Shown piece by piece: positions 19,584-28,354 of a stretch of 63,961 nt of DNA. Source of the stretch: Nonlabens dokdonensis (GTDB lineage Bacteria; Bacteroidota; Bacteroidia; Flavobacteriales; Flavobacteriaceae); contig NZ_MAAX01000071.1 of NCBI RefSeq assembly GCF_002162835.1, forward strand, positions 1 to 63,961, read 5' to 3'. The notes under the pieces were generated by a model that was not told where the DNA came from, did not search any database, and worked only from the letters and a program-made list of their open reading frames with translations. Positions within the stretch are counted from its first letter, which is position 1, and every line of letters begins with the position of its first letter. A program made the translations under genes and the position numbers.

Positions 19584-20999
19584 TTGAATTTTAAAGAACA
19601 ATATTATAGCATTGTAGATATAGAAACTACGGGCAACCGAATGAGCAACAATCGCATGACCGAGATATGCATTGTGCGAATGTTAGGTGATAAAATAGAA
19701 GAAAAGTTTACTACTCTTATCGATCCAGAAAGTCTTATTCCAGACTTTATAACTGGCCTTACTGGTATCGATAATGAAATGGTGGCTAGCGCGCCACTTT
19801 TTTCTGAAGTGGCAGAAGAAATAGATCGCATGACGCGCGATTGTATTTTTGTGGCGCATAACGTCAACTTTGATTACAACATTATACGTAATGAATTCAA
19901 ACGCATAGGATTTGATTTTAAACGTAAGAAGCTTTGCACTGTTAGACTTTCACGAGAACTTATTCCTGGAATGAACTCTTATAGTTTAGGAAAGCTTTGT
20001 AATTCTTTAGGGATTCATCTTGAAAATCGACATCGTGCGGAAGGTGATACAGATGCAACGGTAACGCTATTTCAAAAACTTCTTGAAATAGATGAAGATG
20101 GTGTTGAGTTTGCTAAATTTCTAAAAGGTAGCAGTAAAGAAGGAACCTTTCCACCACATTTGGATCGCAACCTTTTTCACAATTTACCAGATGCGCCTGG
20201 TGTTTACCTTTTTAAAAATCAAGCTCGCAAGGTGATCTATGTCGGGAAAGCGATTAGTTTAAAAAAACGTGTGCTTTCTCATTTTTATTCTAAAACGAGT
20301 AAGTCCTATCTCATGTGTCAAGAGATTCATCACATAGAACATATTCCTACCGGTAATGAACTTGTTGCCTTGCTTCAAGAAGCAGATTTGATACGACATT
20401 ACTACCCAAAATTTAATAGTGCGCAAAAAAAACCTCGTAAGGCTTACCAAATTTTGCATTATAAAAATCAGTTAGGTGTGATTCAATTTGCCGTTGGGCT
20501 GGTAAAATCTTATGACTATTCGGTAGTAACTCATTACAATCGTGCGCATGCCGTAGAACAATTAGAGCAACTCTGTGAAGACTTTAATCTATGTCCTCGT
20601 TACTGTAGTTTTAAAACTCAAGCCGATTGCACTTCTCATTATAAAATAAAAAACTGTAAAGGTGTTTGTAAAAAGGAAGAATTAGTTTCTCTTTACAATA
20701 TAAGAGCCACTCAAGCAATAGCATCTTTGCACAACCAAAATCCGAATTATATCATTAAACAACCTGGACGTACGGCTGAGGAAAGTTGTTTTGTAATGGT
20801 AAAAGATGGTGAATATCAAGGTTATGGTTATGTGGATCAATATGCATCGATTGCTTCCATTTCAGATTGTGAAGATTTTATAGATCGCAAGGTGGCAAAT
20901 TACCATACTAATCAAATCATAAGATCCTATTTAAAAAAGTATGGAGAGCAAAATGTGATTTTTGAAAACAAGAATGAAGAAGCAATGTATAGTAGTTGA
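19584..20999 (+). CDS. DEDDh exonuclease fused to GIY-YIG (UvrC/Cho-like) endonuclease
   Basis: 471 residues. The N-terminal 175 residues are a DnaQ-like 3'-5' exonuclease: Exo I DIETTG, Exo II HNVNFDYNII, Exo IIIepsilon HRAEGDTDAT. The next domain (about 200-285) is a UvrC-type GIY-YIG nuclease: LPDAPGVYLFKNQARKVIYV, GKAISLKKRV, with the Glu in NELVALLQEADLI. A Cys-rich segment follows (CPRYCSFKTQADC...CKGVCKKEE). It probably acts in DNA repair or lesion incision. The start must be TTG 19584: the codon two before it is a stop (TGA), and the next Met would delete DIETTG. Confidence 0.9.
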   Translation: MNFKEQYYSIVDIETTGNRMSNNRMTEICIVRMLGDKIEEKFTTLIDPESLIPDFITGLTGIDNEMVASAPLFSEVAEEIDRMTRDCIFVAHNVNFDYNIIRNEFKRIGFDFKRKKLCTVRLSRELIPGMNSYSLGKLCNSLGIHLENRHRAEGDTDATVTLFQKLLEIDEDGVEFAKFLKGSSKEGTFPPHLDRNLFHNLPDAPGVYLFKNQARKVIYVGKAISLKKRVLSHFYSKTSKSYLMCQEIHHIEHIPTGNELVALLQEADLIRHYYPKFNSAQKKPRKAYQILHYKNQLGVIQFAVGLVKSYDYSVVTHYNRAHAVEQLEQLCEDFNLCPRYCSFKTQADCTSHYKIKNCKGVCKKEELVSLYNIRATQAIASLHNQNPNYIIKQPGRTAEESCFVMVKDGEYQGYGYVDQYASIASISDCEDFIDRKVANYHTNQIIRSYLKKYGEQNVIFENKNEEAMYSS

Positions 21000-21321
21000 T
21001 AAGTAAATTCAGATAGCTTAATTAATCGATTAGCCCCATTCATATTTAATAACTATTTGTTTTAAGACAATCGCTTATTTAAATGAATAGAAAATTAATG
21101 TGTTAATACCTCAAATCGATAAAACACTCCTTCTTTTACTAGAGGTAATTTACTTTTTAAAAACAATAAACCGTAATTTAAATATTTACATAATTTAGAA
21201 ATTATTATTATTATTCACCTCAAATAGTACTGATAACTTAACAAAAGCTGCTAAATAATTAAGAATTATTTAAAATACACTATGCGTGCATAGCTTTATA
21301 TTTACATCAAAAAAAAAGCTC
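21000..21321. other. Intergenic region
   Basis: 322 bp of very AT-rich DNA between the nuclease gene and the 41-codon ORF. The only structure seen is a short palindrome at 21280-21293 and a TATATTTA-like box just after it. Confidence 0.6.
21280..21293. promoter_or_regulatory. Perfect palindrome CTATGC-GT-GCATAG upstream of a small ORF
   Basis: Six-base arms around GT, about 30 nt before the ATG of the 41-codon ORF and next to a TATATTTA box (consensus TAnnTTTG). A regulator site is possible. Confidence 0.35.
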
Positions 21322-21447
21322 ATGGATTTAATAATTTCTCAAAACGGTTACAGCGACTATAAACGTAAAACTATAGAGTCTAATGAGGATCATACTGAGG
21401 ATTCACAAAATCAAAACTCAAACGTCCCGTATCAAAGTTACTTATAG
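21322..21447 (+). CDS. Small ORF, 41 residues, unknown
   Basis: ATG at 21322, TAG at 21445-21447. The product starts MDLIISQNGYSDYKRK and ends NVPYQSYL. It is hydrophilic, with no membrane segment and no cysteine. An intrinsic terminator begins 4 nt after the stop, and a palindrome plus a promoter-like box lie upstream, so the unit looks like a complete small transcript. Codon use is ordinary for the region. It could be a real small protein or a chance reading frame in a small RNA. Confidence 0.4.
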   Translation: MDLIISQNGYSDYKRKTIESNEDHTEDSQNQNSNVPYQSYL

Positions 21448-21450
21448 CGC

Positions 21451-21486
21451 AAAAAAAAATCCGATCTTACGATCGGATTTTTTTTT
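21451..21486. terminator. Strong bidirectional terminator
   Basis: A run of A, then ATCCGATC pairing with GATCGGAT around a 4-nt loop, then a run of T. It serves the 41-codon ORF on the plus strand and the hemerythrin gene on the minus strand, whose stop codon overlaps it. Confidence 0.85.
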
Positions 21487-21928
21487 ATCTCTCTTCTCTT
21501 TCTTTCTCCATAAATTCTTGATAATCTTTAGCAAGTTTATCCTTCTCTTTTTCTGTAAGTGCTTTTCCAGCAAGTTGAAACACTTCTTGCTCTTCTTCAT
21601 CTAAGTGATGCTCTACTTGATGAGCTAGTTCTTTCATGTATACTAGCCACGCGCTGCTACTCATGTCAGTATCTTCTAGTTTTTCAACAAGTTCATCCAT
21701 TTCATGATGCTCAGCAATGCTGTGTCTTGCTTTTTCTTGAGTGAGATCTTCTTCGATTAATGGTACGTAGAAAAAACGCTCTTCAGCATCAGCATGTATA
21801 GCAAGCTCTCTCTTAAGTTTGTTAAACATATTCCTTCTAAGGTCATTATCTCCAGACGTGTTGACTAATTTATCAATTAAAGTTCTCTGGATCTCATGGT
21901 CTTCTCGTAATGCTTCAAAAATATTCAT
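21485..21928 (-). CDS. Hemerythrin HHE cation-binding domain protein
   Basis: 147 residues. The helical bundle carries the metal ligands expected of the family: REDHEIQRTLID near residue 10, HADAEERFFY near 47-56, AEHHEMDELV near 73-77, and HQVEHHLDEEEQEVF near 108-122. Such proteins bind a di-iron centre and are linked to oxygen, NO or peroxide sensing and stress. It is followed upstream on the same strand by a general-stress PNPOx-like gene (22-nt gap), supporting a stress role. Confidence 0.88.
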   Translation of the reverse strand: MNIFEALREDHEIQRTLIDKLVNTSGDNDLRRNMFNKLKRELAIHADAEERFFYVPLIEEDLTQEKARHSIAEHHEMDELVEKLEDTDMSSSAWLVYMKELAHQVEHHLDEEEQEVFQLAGKALTEKEKDKLAKDYQEFMEKEREER

Positions 21929-21950
21929 ATGGTTAGTTTTAAATTAAAAA

Positions 21951-22451
21951 TTATAGTTGTAGACTTCCTGACTCTCCTATTTTTGTCTCGTCTCCTGTTA
22001 CTTTAGTGTAGGCTAGCTTAGCCAGAGTAACAATTGCGTTAGTTTTTGTATCCCAATAATGTCCTTCACTAGGTGAAAATATAAGCACTATAAGTGTAGG
22101 GTCATCCTTGCCTTCAAACCAGTTGTTATCTAGATTATCGTAGTATTTATCAATTAATTCCTTATTCTTAGAGATCACAGTAGATCCATAAACACTTAAA
22201 AACTCTTTTGATGAATTATCAGAAAAAATCAATTGCGTTCTATTATCCTTTTCGATATTTGAGTTGTGCTCACTTGTTGATTTACTAAAGAAAATCACAT
22301 CACCACTATCTAGAATTTTTTTTGATCCCATAGGTATAGCATGAATAGGCGCTTTACCCAGGTTAGTCAGCATCATTGCGGTCTTGATATCTCTAGTCAT
22401 TTCTAGATATTTTTCTCTGGCCTCTTGTTGTATTAGATTTTTAGTACTCAT
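21951..22451 (-). CDS. Pyridoxamine 5'-phosphate oxidase-fold (general stress 26-like) protein
   Basis: 166 residues. The split-barrel flavin/PNPOx fold is recognisable from TAMMLTNLGKAPIHAIPM, IFFSKSTSEHNSNIEKDNR, FLSVYGSTVISKNKELIDK and LIVLIFSPSEGHYWDTKTN. This pattern is that of the general stress protein 26 family, which binds flavins and is usually induced by stress. The catalytic function is unproven. It sits 22 nt upstream of the hemerythrin gene in the same direction. Confidence 0.85.
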   Translation of the reverse strand: MSTKNLIQQEAREKYLEMTRDIKTAMMLTNLGKAPIHAIPMGSKKILDSGDVIFFSKSTSEHNSNIEKDNRTQLIFSDNSSKEFLSVYGSTVISKNKELIDKYYDNLDNNWFEGKDDPTLIVLIFSPSEGHYWDTKTNAIVTLAKLAYTKVTGDETKIGESGSLQL

Positions 22452-22559
22452 TTTTTATTTTCAATTTACTTTAATAAAGTAGGAATTTTACTAATTAAAT
22501 ATGAATTAACTTCTTATTCACATAGCGACTGGTAGTATGGAATAGTGTTTAAATTGTTC

Positions 22560-22575
22560 CGCTTTCGCGAAAGCG
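22560..22575. repeat. Highly iterated palindrome, copy 6
   Basis: Exact CGCTTTCGCGAAAGCG (symmetric to 18 bp with the outer C/G), intergenic, 28 nt after the stop of the BrkB-family gene on the minus strand. On that strand it is followed by GAACAATTTAAACAC. Confidence 0.95.
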
Positions 22576-22603
22576 GTATAATAACCAGCTGCCTGTATAG
22601 TAT

Positions 22604-23602
22604 TTAAGCGTCTACTATATTATTATCATCTGCTTCAAGGATTTCTTCAATATCCTTATCAGTCACTTCACTTCCTTTATCGGTCACGATAAGTTCTTCC
22701 TTGTACTTTAAGGCTTTAGAGTTAGGTGTAATACCGTTCCCATATCTGGTAGCATATACCAAAATAAATTCGGCACCATAGAATAAAATCAGGCAGGAAT
22801 AAGAAACCCAAAGAAGTAGTAAAACAATTAATCCAGCGGCACCGTATGCACTAGCTGGTGAAGACTGTGTGAAATATATCTCTAGTAAAAATTTACCAGT
22901 TTCAAATAAAATACCTGTGAGTAATGCTCCTGGCCATACCAGCTTCCATTTAAGGCGTGCATCAGGCAAGTATCTAAACATGAGCCCGAATAGGAATGAA
23001 ATAATCGTGAGAGAAATTATAAAATTTATGGCTAAGGCTAATTCGCCTAGATATTCTGCAACATTTGCTTGAATCCAGTCTTGTAATACGGCAATTACTG
23101 CAGATAGAATAAAACTGATCATGATTAAAAAACCTAATACTAAAATGAATCCAAAACTTTTTACTCGATCGGTAAGCATTTTCCACCATGGAGTTTTAGG
23201 GTTGATCTTAAGTTTCCATATCTTATTAAGAGCCAGTTGCAATTGATAGAACACTCCTGTAGCTGCAAAAACCAGTGTAACCATACCTATGATATTAGAT
23301 ATCCAGCTTTCATCATCTAATCTTGCTGCTTGCAACATCTCATTTAAATCTGATGCCGCATCATAACCTATTAACGAGGCTAGACCATTAGTTAATCTAC
23401 CTGTAGAAATATCTTCTTTCCATACGGTACTGATAACATTGATCATAATAACCATAAGTCCTGGAAGTGCTAAAATTGCGTAGTAGGCAACACTAGCGCC
23501 TAATTGCCACACATCATCACTGTTCCATTTTTTTGCACTATCCCATAAAAGAGATGGTAAATGCTTCCATTTAAATGATTCTGTTGGTACTGTAGCCTTC
23601 AT
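22604..23602 (-). CDS. YihY/BrkB-family inner-membrane protein
   Basis: 332 residues with about six membrane helices. Family signatures: WQLGASVAYYAILALPGLMV near residue 30-50, FAATGVFYQLQLALNKIWKL near 110-130, and YGAAGLIVLLLLWVSYSC near 255-275. The N-terminal amphipathic region and acidic C-terminal tail (EEILEADDNNIVDA) are cytoplasmic. Despite old names (ribonuclease BN, virulence factor BrkB), the molecular function of the family is not settled. It is a monocistron with palindrome copy 6 after its stop. Confidence 0.9.
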   Translation of the reverse strand: MKATVPTESFKWKHLPSLLWDSAKKWNSDDVWQLGASVAYYAILALPGLMVIMINVISTVWKEDISTGRLTNGLASLIGYDAASDLNEMLQAARLDDESWISNIIGMVTLVFAATGVFYQLQLALNKIWKLKINPKTPWWKMLTDRVKSFGFILVLGFLIMISFILSAVIAVLQDWIQANVAEYLGELALAINFIISLTIISFLFGLMFRYLPDARLKWKLVWPGALLTGILFETGKFLLEIYFTQSSPASAYGAAGLIVLLLLWVSYSCLILFYGAEFILVYATRYGNGITPNSKALKYKEELIVTDKGSEVTDKDIEEILEADDNNIVDA

Positions 23603-23686
23603 ATATCACGAAGTAACTAAGAAATTAACAATAATTCTAGCGGCTTAATTATAGTTTAACTGTTTTAAAGTTATTTTATCTAAATT

Positions 23687-24523
23687 TTATAAAATCAAAA
23701 AGTCAATAGAGGTTCCCATTCTTTTTTGCGAAAGCATAGAAATAGATGCTTTGTCTAATTGTAGTATTCTAGGATATCCACCTGTTGTTTGTGCATCTTT
23801 CATTAAGATAATTAACTGACCACTAGGTGTTAATTGAACGGTTCCTGGCAGTACCGGACTACTTTTTAATTGAAGAAGTAGATTATCTATTTTTTCATTC
23901 AATTGAAATGCCATGCGGTTCCAGTTTTTTGAAATAGTAAAACTTGAATTTAAAAGTAGTTCTTGCTGTTTTCTATTCAATAAGTGGAATTCTAGACCAG
24001 GAAAACATTTCAGAACGGAACTTTTAATTAATTTTTGTGGCTCAATTTTAGATTCTTTTAAATCTTCACTAGATTGATATGAAATAGTGTCTCCTTTTGT
24101 CAATTGTTGTTTTGTAATTCCTTTAAAGTAAGACCTACTTTCTAGAACTTCTGGAACCTCAAAACCACCTGCAATACCTATATAAATAAAGTTACCATCA
24201 ACAGCCGCTCCTATTTCTAATTGGTCACCAGTTTGTATTTTGATACTTTCATATTGCTCTATTGCTATGGAATTTAGTTTTACCGTAGTTTTTGCTCCAG
24301 TGATACAAATAAAAGTAGGTTCAGAAAAGATATAAGTTCCTCCTACTGCTATGATTTCTATAACAGCTGAACTTTTTTCATTCTCCAGACAATCATTTGC
24401 ATAACCAGCAGAAACCTCATCCATAACGCCGCTGTGCGGAACTCCTAAATGACGGTAATATATTCTACCTAGATCTTGAATGGAGCAATAAAATGCTGGT
24501 TTTATAATAGTCATATTACCCAT
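23687..24523 (-). CDS. pxpC: 5-oxoprolinase subunit C (biotin-dependent carboxyltransferase fold)
   Basis: 278 residues, within the usual length for the family. Typical N-terminus MTIIKPAFYCSIQDLGR and PHSGVMDEVSAGYAN; C-terminal LTPSGQLIILMKDAQTTGGY. PxpC works with PxpA and PxpB to hydrolyse 5-oxoproline (pyroglutamate) to glutamate with ATP. It is the last gene of the operon and overlaps pxpB by 8 nt. The start could also be the Met three codons later (24514). Confidence 0.93.
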   Translation of the reverse strand: MGNMTIIKPAFYCSIQDLGRIYYRHLGVPHSGVMDEVSAGYANDCLENEKSSAVIEIIAVGGTYIFSEPTFICITGAKTTVKLNSIAIEQYESIKIQTGDQLEIGAAVDGNFIYIGIAGGFEVPEVLESRSYFKGITKQQLTKGDTISYQSSEDLKESKIEPQKLIKSSVLKCFPGLEFHLLNRKQQELLLNSSFTISKNWNRMAFQLNEKIDNLLLQLKSSPVLPGTVQLTPSGQLIILMKDAQTTGGYPRILQLDKASISMLSQKRMGTSIDFLIL

Positions 24524-25223
24524 CTATCTGAAAGCTTTTTAGGGTCACACTTTCATTTGCTATTTGGTTTTTCATCGAGCTGTGTTCTTCTTTTGAAATA
24601 GCATAAAACTGCACGCGATCTCCTGCCACAAGCAAACTAGGTTGATCATTTCTTATATCAAACATAGGCAACGGACAATTACCTAAAATGTGCCATCCTG
24701 CTGGACTTTGGGATGGATAAATTCCACAATATTCATTAGAAATAGCAACTGTTCCCACAGCTACTTGTAAAGCTGGTGTAAATTTACGATGCAATTGAAG
24801 ACTTGAATCCAAGCCTTTTAAATAAGGGAATCCCGGTAAAAAGCCTATAAAATCAACTGTGAAAATTGTTTCTTGGTGTTTAGAAATAATCTCTTCTTTA
24901 GAAAATTCACTCAAAGAATCAACTAATTCGTTTTCTAGCTCATAATAAATAGGCAACCTCCAGGAAATTCCATTTGCCTCATATGTTTTTATGTCAGTCA
25001 GAAATTTCTTTAATTGATCAATAACATTGCTATGATGGATTTTCTTTTTCCACAATAATAATATGGAATATGCGCCATGATTAACGATTATATCAGTAAA
25101 CACCTTTTTAACTTCCATTTCAAAAGCAGATCGTTGAGGAATAATATCTATCGTATTCTCGTTCCAACTTACTAAAACAGAATTCTCATTGTAATTATGA
25201 AAGATGACCTCGCTTTTACCCAA
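24516..25223 (-). CDS. pxpB: 5-oxoprolinase subunit B (KipI-like, ATP-dependent)
   Basis: 235 residues. Signature of the PxpB/KipI family: EIISKHQETIFTVDFIGFLP followed by GFPYLKGLDSSLQLHRK, and VAISNEYCGIYPSQSPAGWH with ILGNCP. It forms the PxpBC complex that works with PxpA on 5-oxoproline. It overlaps pxpA and pxpC by 8 nt each, so translation is coupled. Confidence 0.93.
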   Translation of the reverse strand: MGKSEVIFHNYNENSVLVSWNENTIDIIPQRSAFEMEVKKVFTDIIVNHGAYSILLLWKKKIHHSNVIDQLKKFLTDIKTYEANGISWRLPIYYELENELVDSLSEFSKEEIISKHQETIFTVDFIGFLPGFPYLKGLDSSLQLHRKFTPALQVAVGTVAISNEYCGIYPSQSPAGWHILGNCPLPMFDIRNDQPSLLVAGDRVQFYAISKEEHSSMKNQIANESVTLKSFQIDG

Positions 25224-25947
25224 TGCTGATATGATTTGATTTCAATTGCGCTACTAATTGCGTTAAGTCTTTAGTCAATTCCAAATTATCTCCATGAATA
25301 CAAATCGTATCTATGCACAAGTTGGTTTCGATACCTTTATTAGACGTTACCTTTTGCTCTTTTACCATCTGCTCTATTTGTCGTGCAGCGGTTTGATAAT
25401 TAGTAATCAAAGCTTCAGGTTCAGTTCTGGAAACTAATTTACCATCATCATAAAGACGATCTGCAAAACCTTCTTTCCAATATGGAATTCCATTTAACTG
25501 ACATTTTTGTTCTAGAATAGACTGAGGCGCCACATAAAGAATGGTTTCCGGATAAAACTCTAGCATCAATTCTACTAACCAGTCAGAAAAATCTTCTCTG
25601 TTTGCAGTCGCATGATACAACGCACCGTGCATTTTTATGTGATGCATCTTCACTCCTTCCTCTTTAGCTGTTTCTTGAAAAAGATGTATTTGTTGAGTTA
25701 CGCTTTCGCGAAAGCGAGATCTAGAAATATCCCTAAACACACGACCAAAATTCTCGTGATCTTCAAATGATGGATGCGCACCAGCTTTCACGTTATGTTT
25801 CAGAGCCAATTGTAAAGTACGAGCAATGGAATTTTCATCGCCATAATGACCACCACAAGCGATATTGCACGAACTGATGTGTGACATAAGCATCGCATCA
25901 TTCTTCATTCCTTCACCGAGATCACAATTTAAATCGATCGTTATCAT
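25216..25947 (-). CDS. pxpA: 5-oxoprolinase subunit A (LamB/YcsF family)
   Basis: 243 residues. The family signature MITIDLNCDLGEG opens the protein, followed by SSCNIACGGHYGDENS, KAGAHPSFEDHENFGR, KMHGALYH and DTICIHGDN. PxpA is the substrate-handling subunit of ATP-dependent 5-oxoprolinase. It overlaps the Nramp-like gene by 4 nt. Palindrome copy 7 is embedded here and encodes SRFRESVTQ. Confidence 0.95.
   Translation of the reverse strand: MITIDLNCDLGEGMKNDAMLMSHISSCNIACGGHYGDENSIARTLQLALKHNVKAGAHPSFEDHENFGRVFRDISRSRFRESVTQQIHLFQETAKEEGVKMHHIKMHGALYHATANREDFSDWLVELMLEFYPETILYVAPQSILEQKCQLNGIPYWKEGFADRLYDDGKLVSRTEPEALITNYQTAARQIEQMVKEQKVTSNKGIETNLCIDTICIHGDNLELTKDLTQLVAQLKSNHISIG
25701..25716. 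repeat. Highly iterated palindrome, copy 7 (in CDS)
   Basis: Exact CGCTTTCGCGAAAGCG inside pxpA, read as RFRES on the minus strand. Confidence 0.95.
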
Positions 25948-27140
25948 AGTATTCCGAAGACTTTAAAAAGTGTTTTTGCTCCTAATCCTATGGCAATTAA
26001 TATCACTATAAATGCAATAATGTTTTGCCATAAGTTATTTGAAAACGACCCTAATAACTTTTGATTCACCAGCCAAAGCAGTAAAATCGCAATAATAGGA
26101 AGTAGCAATCCGTTTGCGATTTGTGCAAATGTGATGATGTCTAGCGGTTTTAATCCTATACTTGAAAATACGATTCCAACGATGAGAATAAACATCCACA
26201 CCGCTCTAAACGACCAGCTTTTCATATTTCCTTTCCAGCCTAGACAACCTTTAACTACGTAGGCGGCTGCAAGAGGTGCTGTAATTGCACTCGTGATTCC
26301 TGCAGCTAGAATTCCAATAGAAAATACGTAAGTTGCCCAAGATCCATAAATAGGTTCTAGAGCAGTAGCAAGCGCTGCGCCGTTAGAAACCTGTTGACCT
26401 TGCAATGCGGTTGCTGCAATTATAATAGACATAGAAACCAGTCCTCCAAGGACAACACTTATAATTGTATCCTTGCGTACAGCACTCAAATCTGTTCTAT
26501 TATTCCACTTTTCACTGACTAGCGAGGCGTGTAAAAACAAGTTATAAGGAACTACTGTCGTACCTATCAAACCTACGATGGTGAGAATGTTATTGCTATT
26601 AATTTCGGGAGTTAAAAGTCCTTTAAAAATTTCTGTGATATCAGGACCTATAGCTACAGCTGTCGCGATAAATGAAACACCCATAATAACTACTAACGAT
26701 ATGAGCACTTTTTCTAATACTTTATAATTACCATAAAAGAGTAATCCAAAAGCGATCAAACCCAACAACAATGGAAAATACCATTGCTCGCCAAAAATAA
26801 TTTGCAGCCCCAATACGCCACCGCTTAAATTTCCAGCTTCATAAGCGGTATTACCTACCACGATAGCTGCAAGAACTAATATAATAAGCGTGATTCTTAT
26901 GATCTTATTAGAGATCGCACCACGTAAGATTTCTGGTAATCCTTTGCCAGTAATCAATCCCAAACGCGCTGCCATTTCTTGCAAAATGATAGTAGCAAAA
27001 ATAGAAAGCAACATTGCCCATAATAGGCTGTAACCATAGTTTGCTCCTGCCAGCGTGCAAATAGTGACCGTTCCAGGCCCTACAAATGCTGCTGCAATTA
27101 AAGTTGCAGGACCTATATTTTTAAATAGCTTATTCAGCAT
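25944..27140 (-). CDS. Nramp-family transporter with altered metal-site residues
   Basis: About 398 residues from ATG 27140 (MLNKLFKNIGPATL), which overlaps the preceding gene by 11 nt. About 11 membrane helices with the Nramp/LeuT-like layout. In helix 1 the usual DPGN is GPGT (FVGPGTVTIC), and in helix 6 the usual MPHN is VPYN (TTVVPYNLFLH). The Asp, Asn and Met that normally hold Mn/Fe are therefore absent. It sits between DUF2891 and pxpA, so I infer transport of something other than Mn2+/Fe2+, possibly linked to 5-oxoproline. Annotation pipelines will call it a divalent metal transporter. Confidence 0.85.
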   Translation of the reverse strand: MLNKLFKNIGPATLIAAAFVGPGTVTICTLAGANYGYSLLWAMLLSIFATIILQEMAARLGLITGKGLPEILRGAISNKIIRITLIILVLAAIVVGNTAYEAGNLSGGVLGLQIIFGEQWYFPLLLGLIAFGLLFYGNYKVLEKVLISLVVIMGVSFIATAVAIGPDITEIFKGLLTPEINSNNILTIVGLIGTTVVPYNLFLHASLVSEKWNNRTDLSAVRKDTIISVVLGGLVSMSIIIAATALQGQQVSNGAALATALEPIYGSWATYVFSIGILAAGITSAITAPLAAAYVVKGCLGWKGNMKSWSFRAVWMFILIVGIVFSSIGLKPLDIITFAQIANGLLLPIIAILLLWLVNQKLLGSFSNNLWQNIIAFIVILIAIGLGAKTLFKVFGIL

Positions 27141-28263
27141 TTGACGCATTTTGCAATGCATAAATAGCAAAACTTCCTAACCAATGTCCGCCGGCATAAT
27201 CATCTGCCACTAGATTGGGTAAGGTGTTTGTGATATGGGCATCGGCTATTTCAGTGAGGTTGTTGTATTCTGGATATTGAGCTGCAAGTCCATAAAGTAC
27301 CCAAGCACGACTCAGGTTCAAGCCATCGATGTGAACTAGTTTTCCATCGCTACGATCTGATACTTTTCCTATCTCGACATCTAATTTGCCGCTCTCGATT
27401 CCAGGTAAAAAATCGTTTACCCATGCATGAAATTCTTCAGCAGTTAAAACACGTCGCATGATATCTATTTCTTCAAGACAAGGTGATAAAAAATCATAGC
27501 CGCTAGGTTCCCAAGAAATCGGACAACTGGCATCATTGCTATAAAATTCTTTTGCTTTAATTTCTATAATTGATTGAAGAGCTTCGTTTTGTGCATGAAC
27601 TGCATAATCATAAGCAAATGCCATCCCAAAAGCTGTATTTGAATGCTCTCCTACTCTTATGGCATAATTCAATTTAGGTAAGTATTCCACATATCGCTGT
27701 GCGATCACATCAGTAAGAGGTTGTAAAATCTCAGCAAATTCTTTCCCTTCTTTTGAATCCCAAGTATCTAATTCTTGCTGTAATTTGAGTAACCACGCCC
27801 AACCATAAGTTCGTTCAAAAGTTTTGTTATCCTTAGTGTTTAAATACGCAATTTCTACTTTAATATTATCAGCTGTGAGGTTGCGGTTTATTTTTTCAAG
27901 TAACTCCTCACGAGCTTCTAACTCCGGAAATTGTTTTAATAAAGTCACCGCGCTCCAGTAACCATGAACTGCACTATGCCAATCAAAACAGCCGTAAAAA
28001 ACAGGATGTTGTACGCTTGGGCGCTTTTGATCTTCCGGACTTGCAGTAACATGTCCCATTTTATTAGGATATTCGGTCTCGATGCAATGCAAAGGCAGTT
28101 GCGCTAAATTATTTGCTTGTTCTAGGGTGAGTTGAGGTGTTGAGATTTGATCTCCAACTACCTCAATTTGCTTTTCATTATTCTCAGGAAAAGATTCTGA
28201 ATCTACAGTTTCTTTGCTACTTAAAAGAGTAAGTATAGAAAGTGCATAAATAACGTATTTCAT
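27130..28263 (-). CDS. DUF2891 family protein
   Basis: 377 residues. Short N-terminal hydrophobic segment (MKYVIYALSILTLLSS), likely a signal sequence. The conserved DUF2891 core is visible: HPVFYGCFDWHSAVHGYWSA near residue 85-105, EHSNTAFGMAFAYDYA near 205-220, SWEPSGYDFLSPCLEEIDIM near 250-270, and AGGHWLGSFAIYAL near the end. The fold is probably an alpha/alpha barrel like some glycosidases; no activity is known to me. It is the first gene of the pxp operon and overlaps the transporter gene by 11 nt, suggesting a periplasmic role in making or releasing the transported compound. Confidence 0.85.
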   Translation of the reverse strand: MKYVIYALSILTLLSSKETVDSESFPENNEKQIEVVGDQISTPQLTLEQANNLAQLPLHCIETEYPNKMGHVTASPEDQKRPSVQHPVFYGCFDWHSAVHGYWSAVTLLKQFPELEAREELLEKINRNLTADNIKVEIAYLNTKDNKTFERTYGWAWLLKLQQELDTWDSKEGKEFAEILQPLTDVIAQRYVEYLPKLNYAIRVGEHSNTAFGMAFAYDYAVHAQNEALQSIIEIKAKEFYSNDASCPISWEPSGYDFLSPCLEEIDIMRRVLTAEEFHAWVNDFLPGIESGKLDVEIGKVSDRSDGKLVHIDGLNLSRAWVLYGLAAQYPEYNNLTEIADAHITNTLPNLVADDYAGGHWLGSFAIYALQNASNAE

Positions 28264-28324
28264 ATGTAAAGATTGTTAAGTCTCTAAATATAATAGTTTG
28301 TCATGGAACTTTTGTGGATTGTTC

Positions 28325-28340
28325 CGCTTTCGCGAAAGCG
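28325..28340. repeat. Highly iterated palindrome, copy 8
   Basis: Exact CGCTTTCGCGAAAGCG, 14 nt after the stop of the TrkH gene (minus strand). On that strand it is followed by GAACAATCCACAAAAG. Confidence 0.95.
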
Positions 28341-28354
28341 AGATACCATAAGAT

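Noticed and set aside
23725-23740. A palindrome copy at the end of pxpC
   Set aside because: TTTTTTGCGAAAGCAT matches only the right half.
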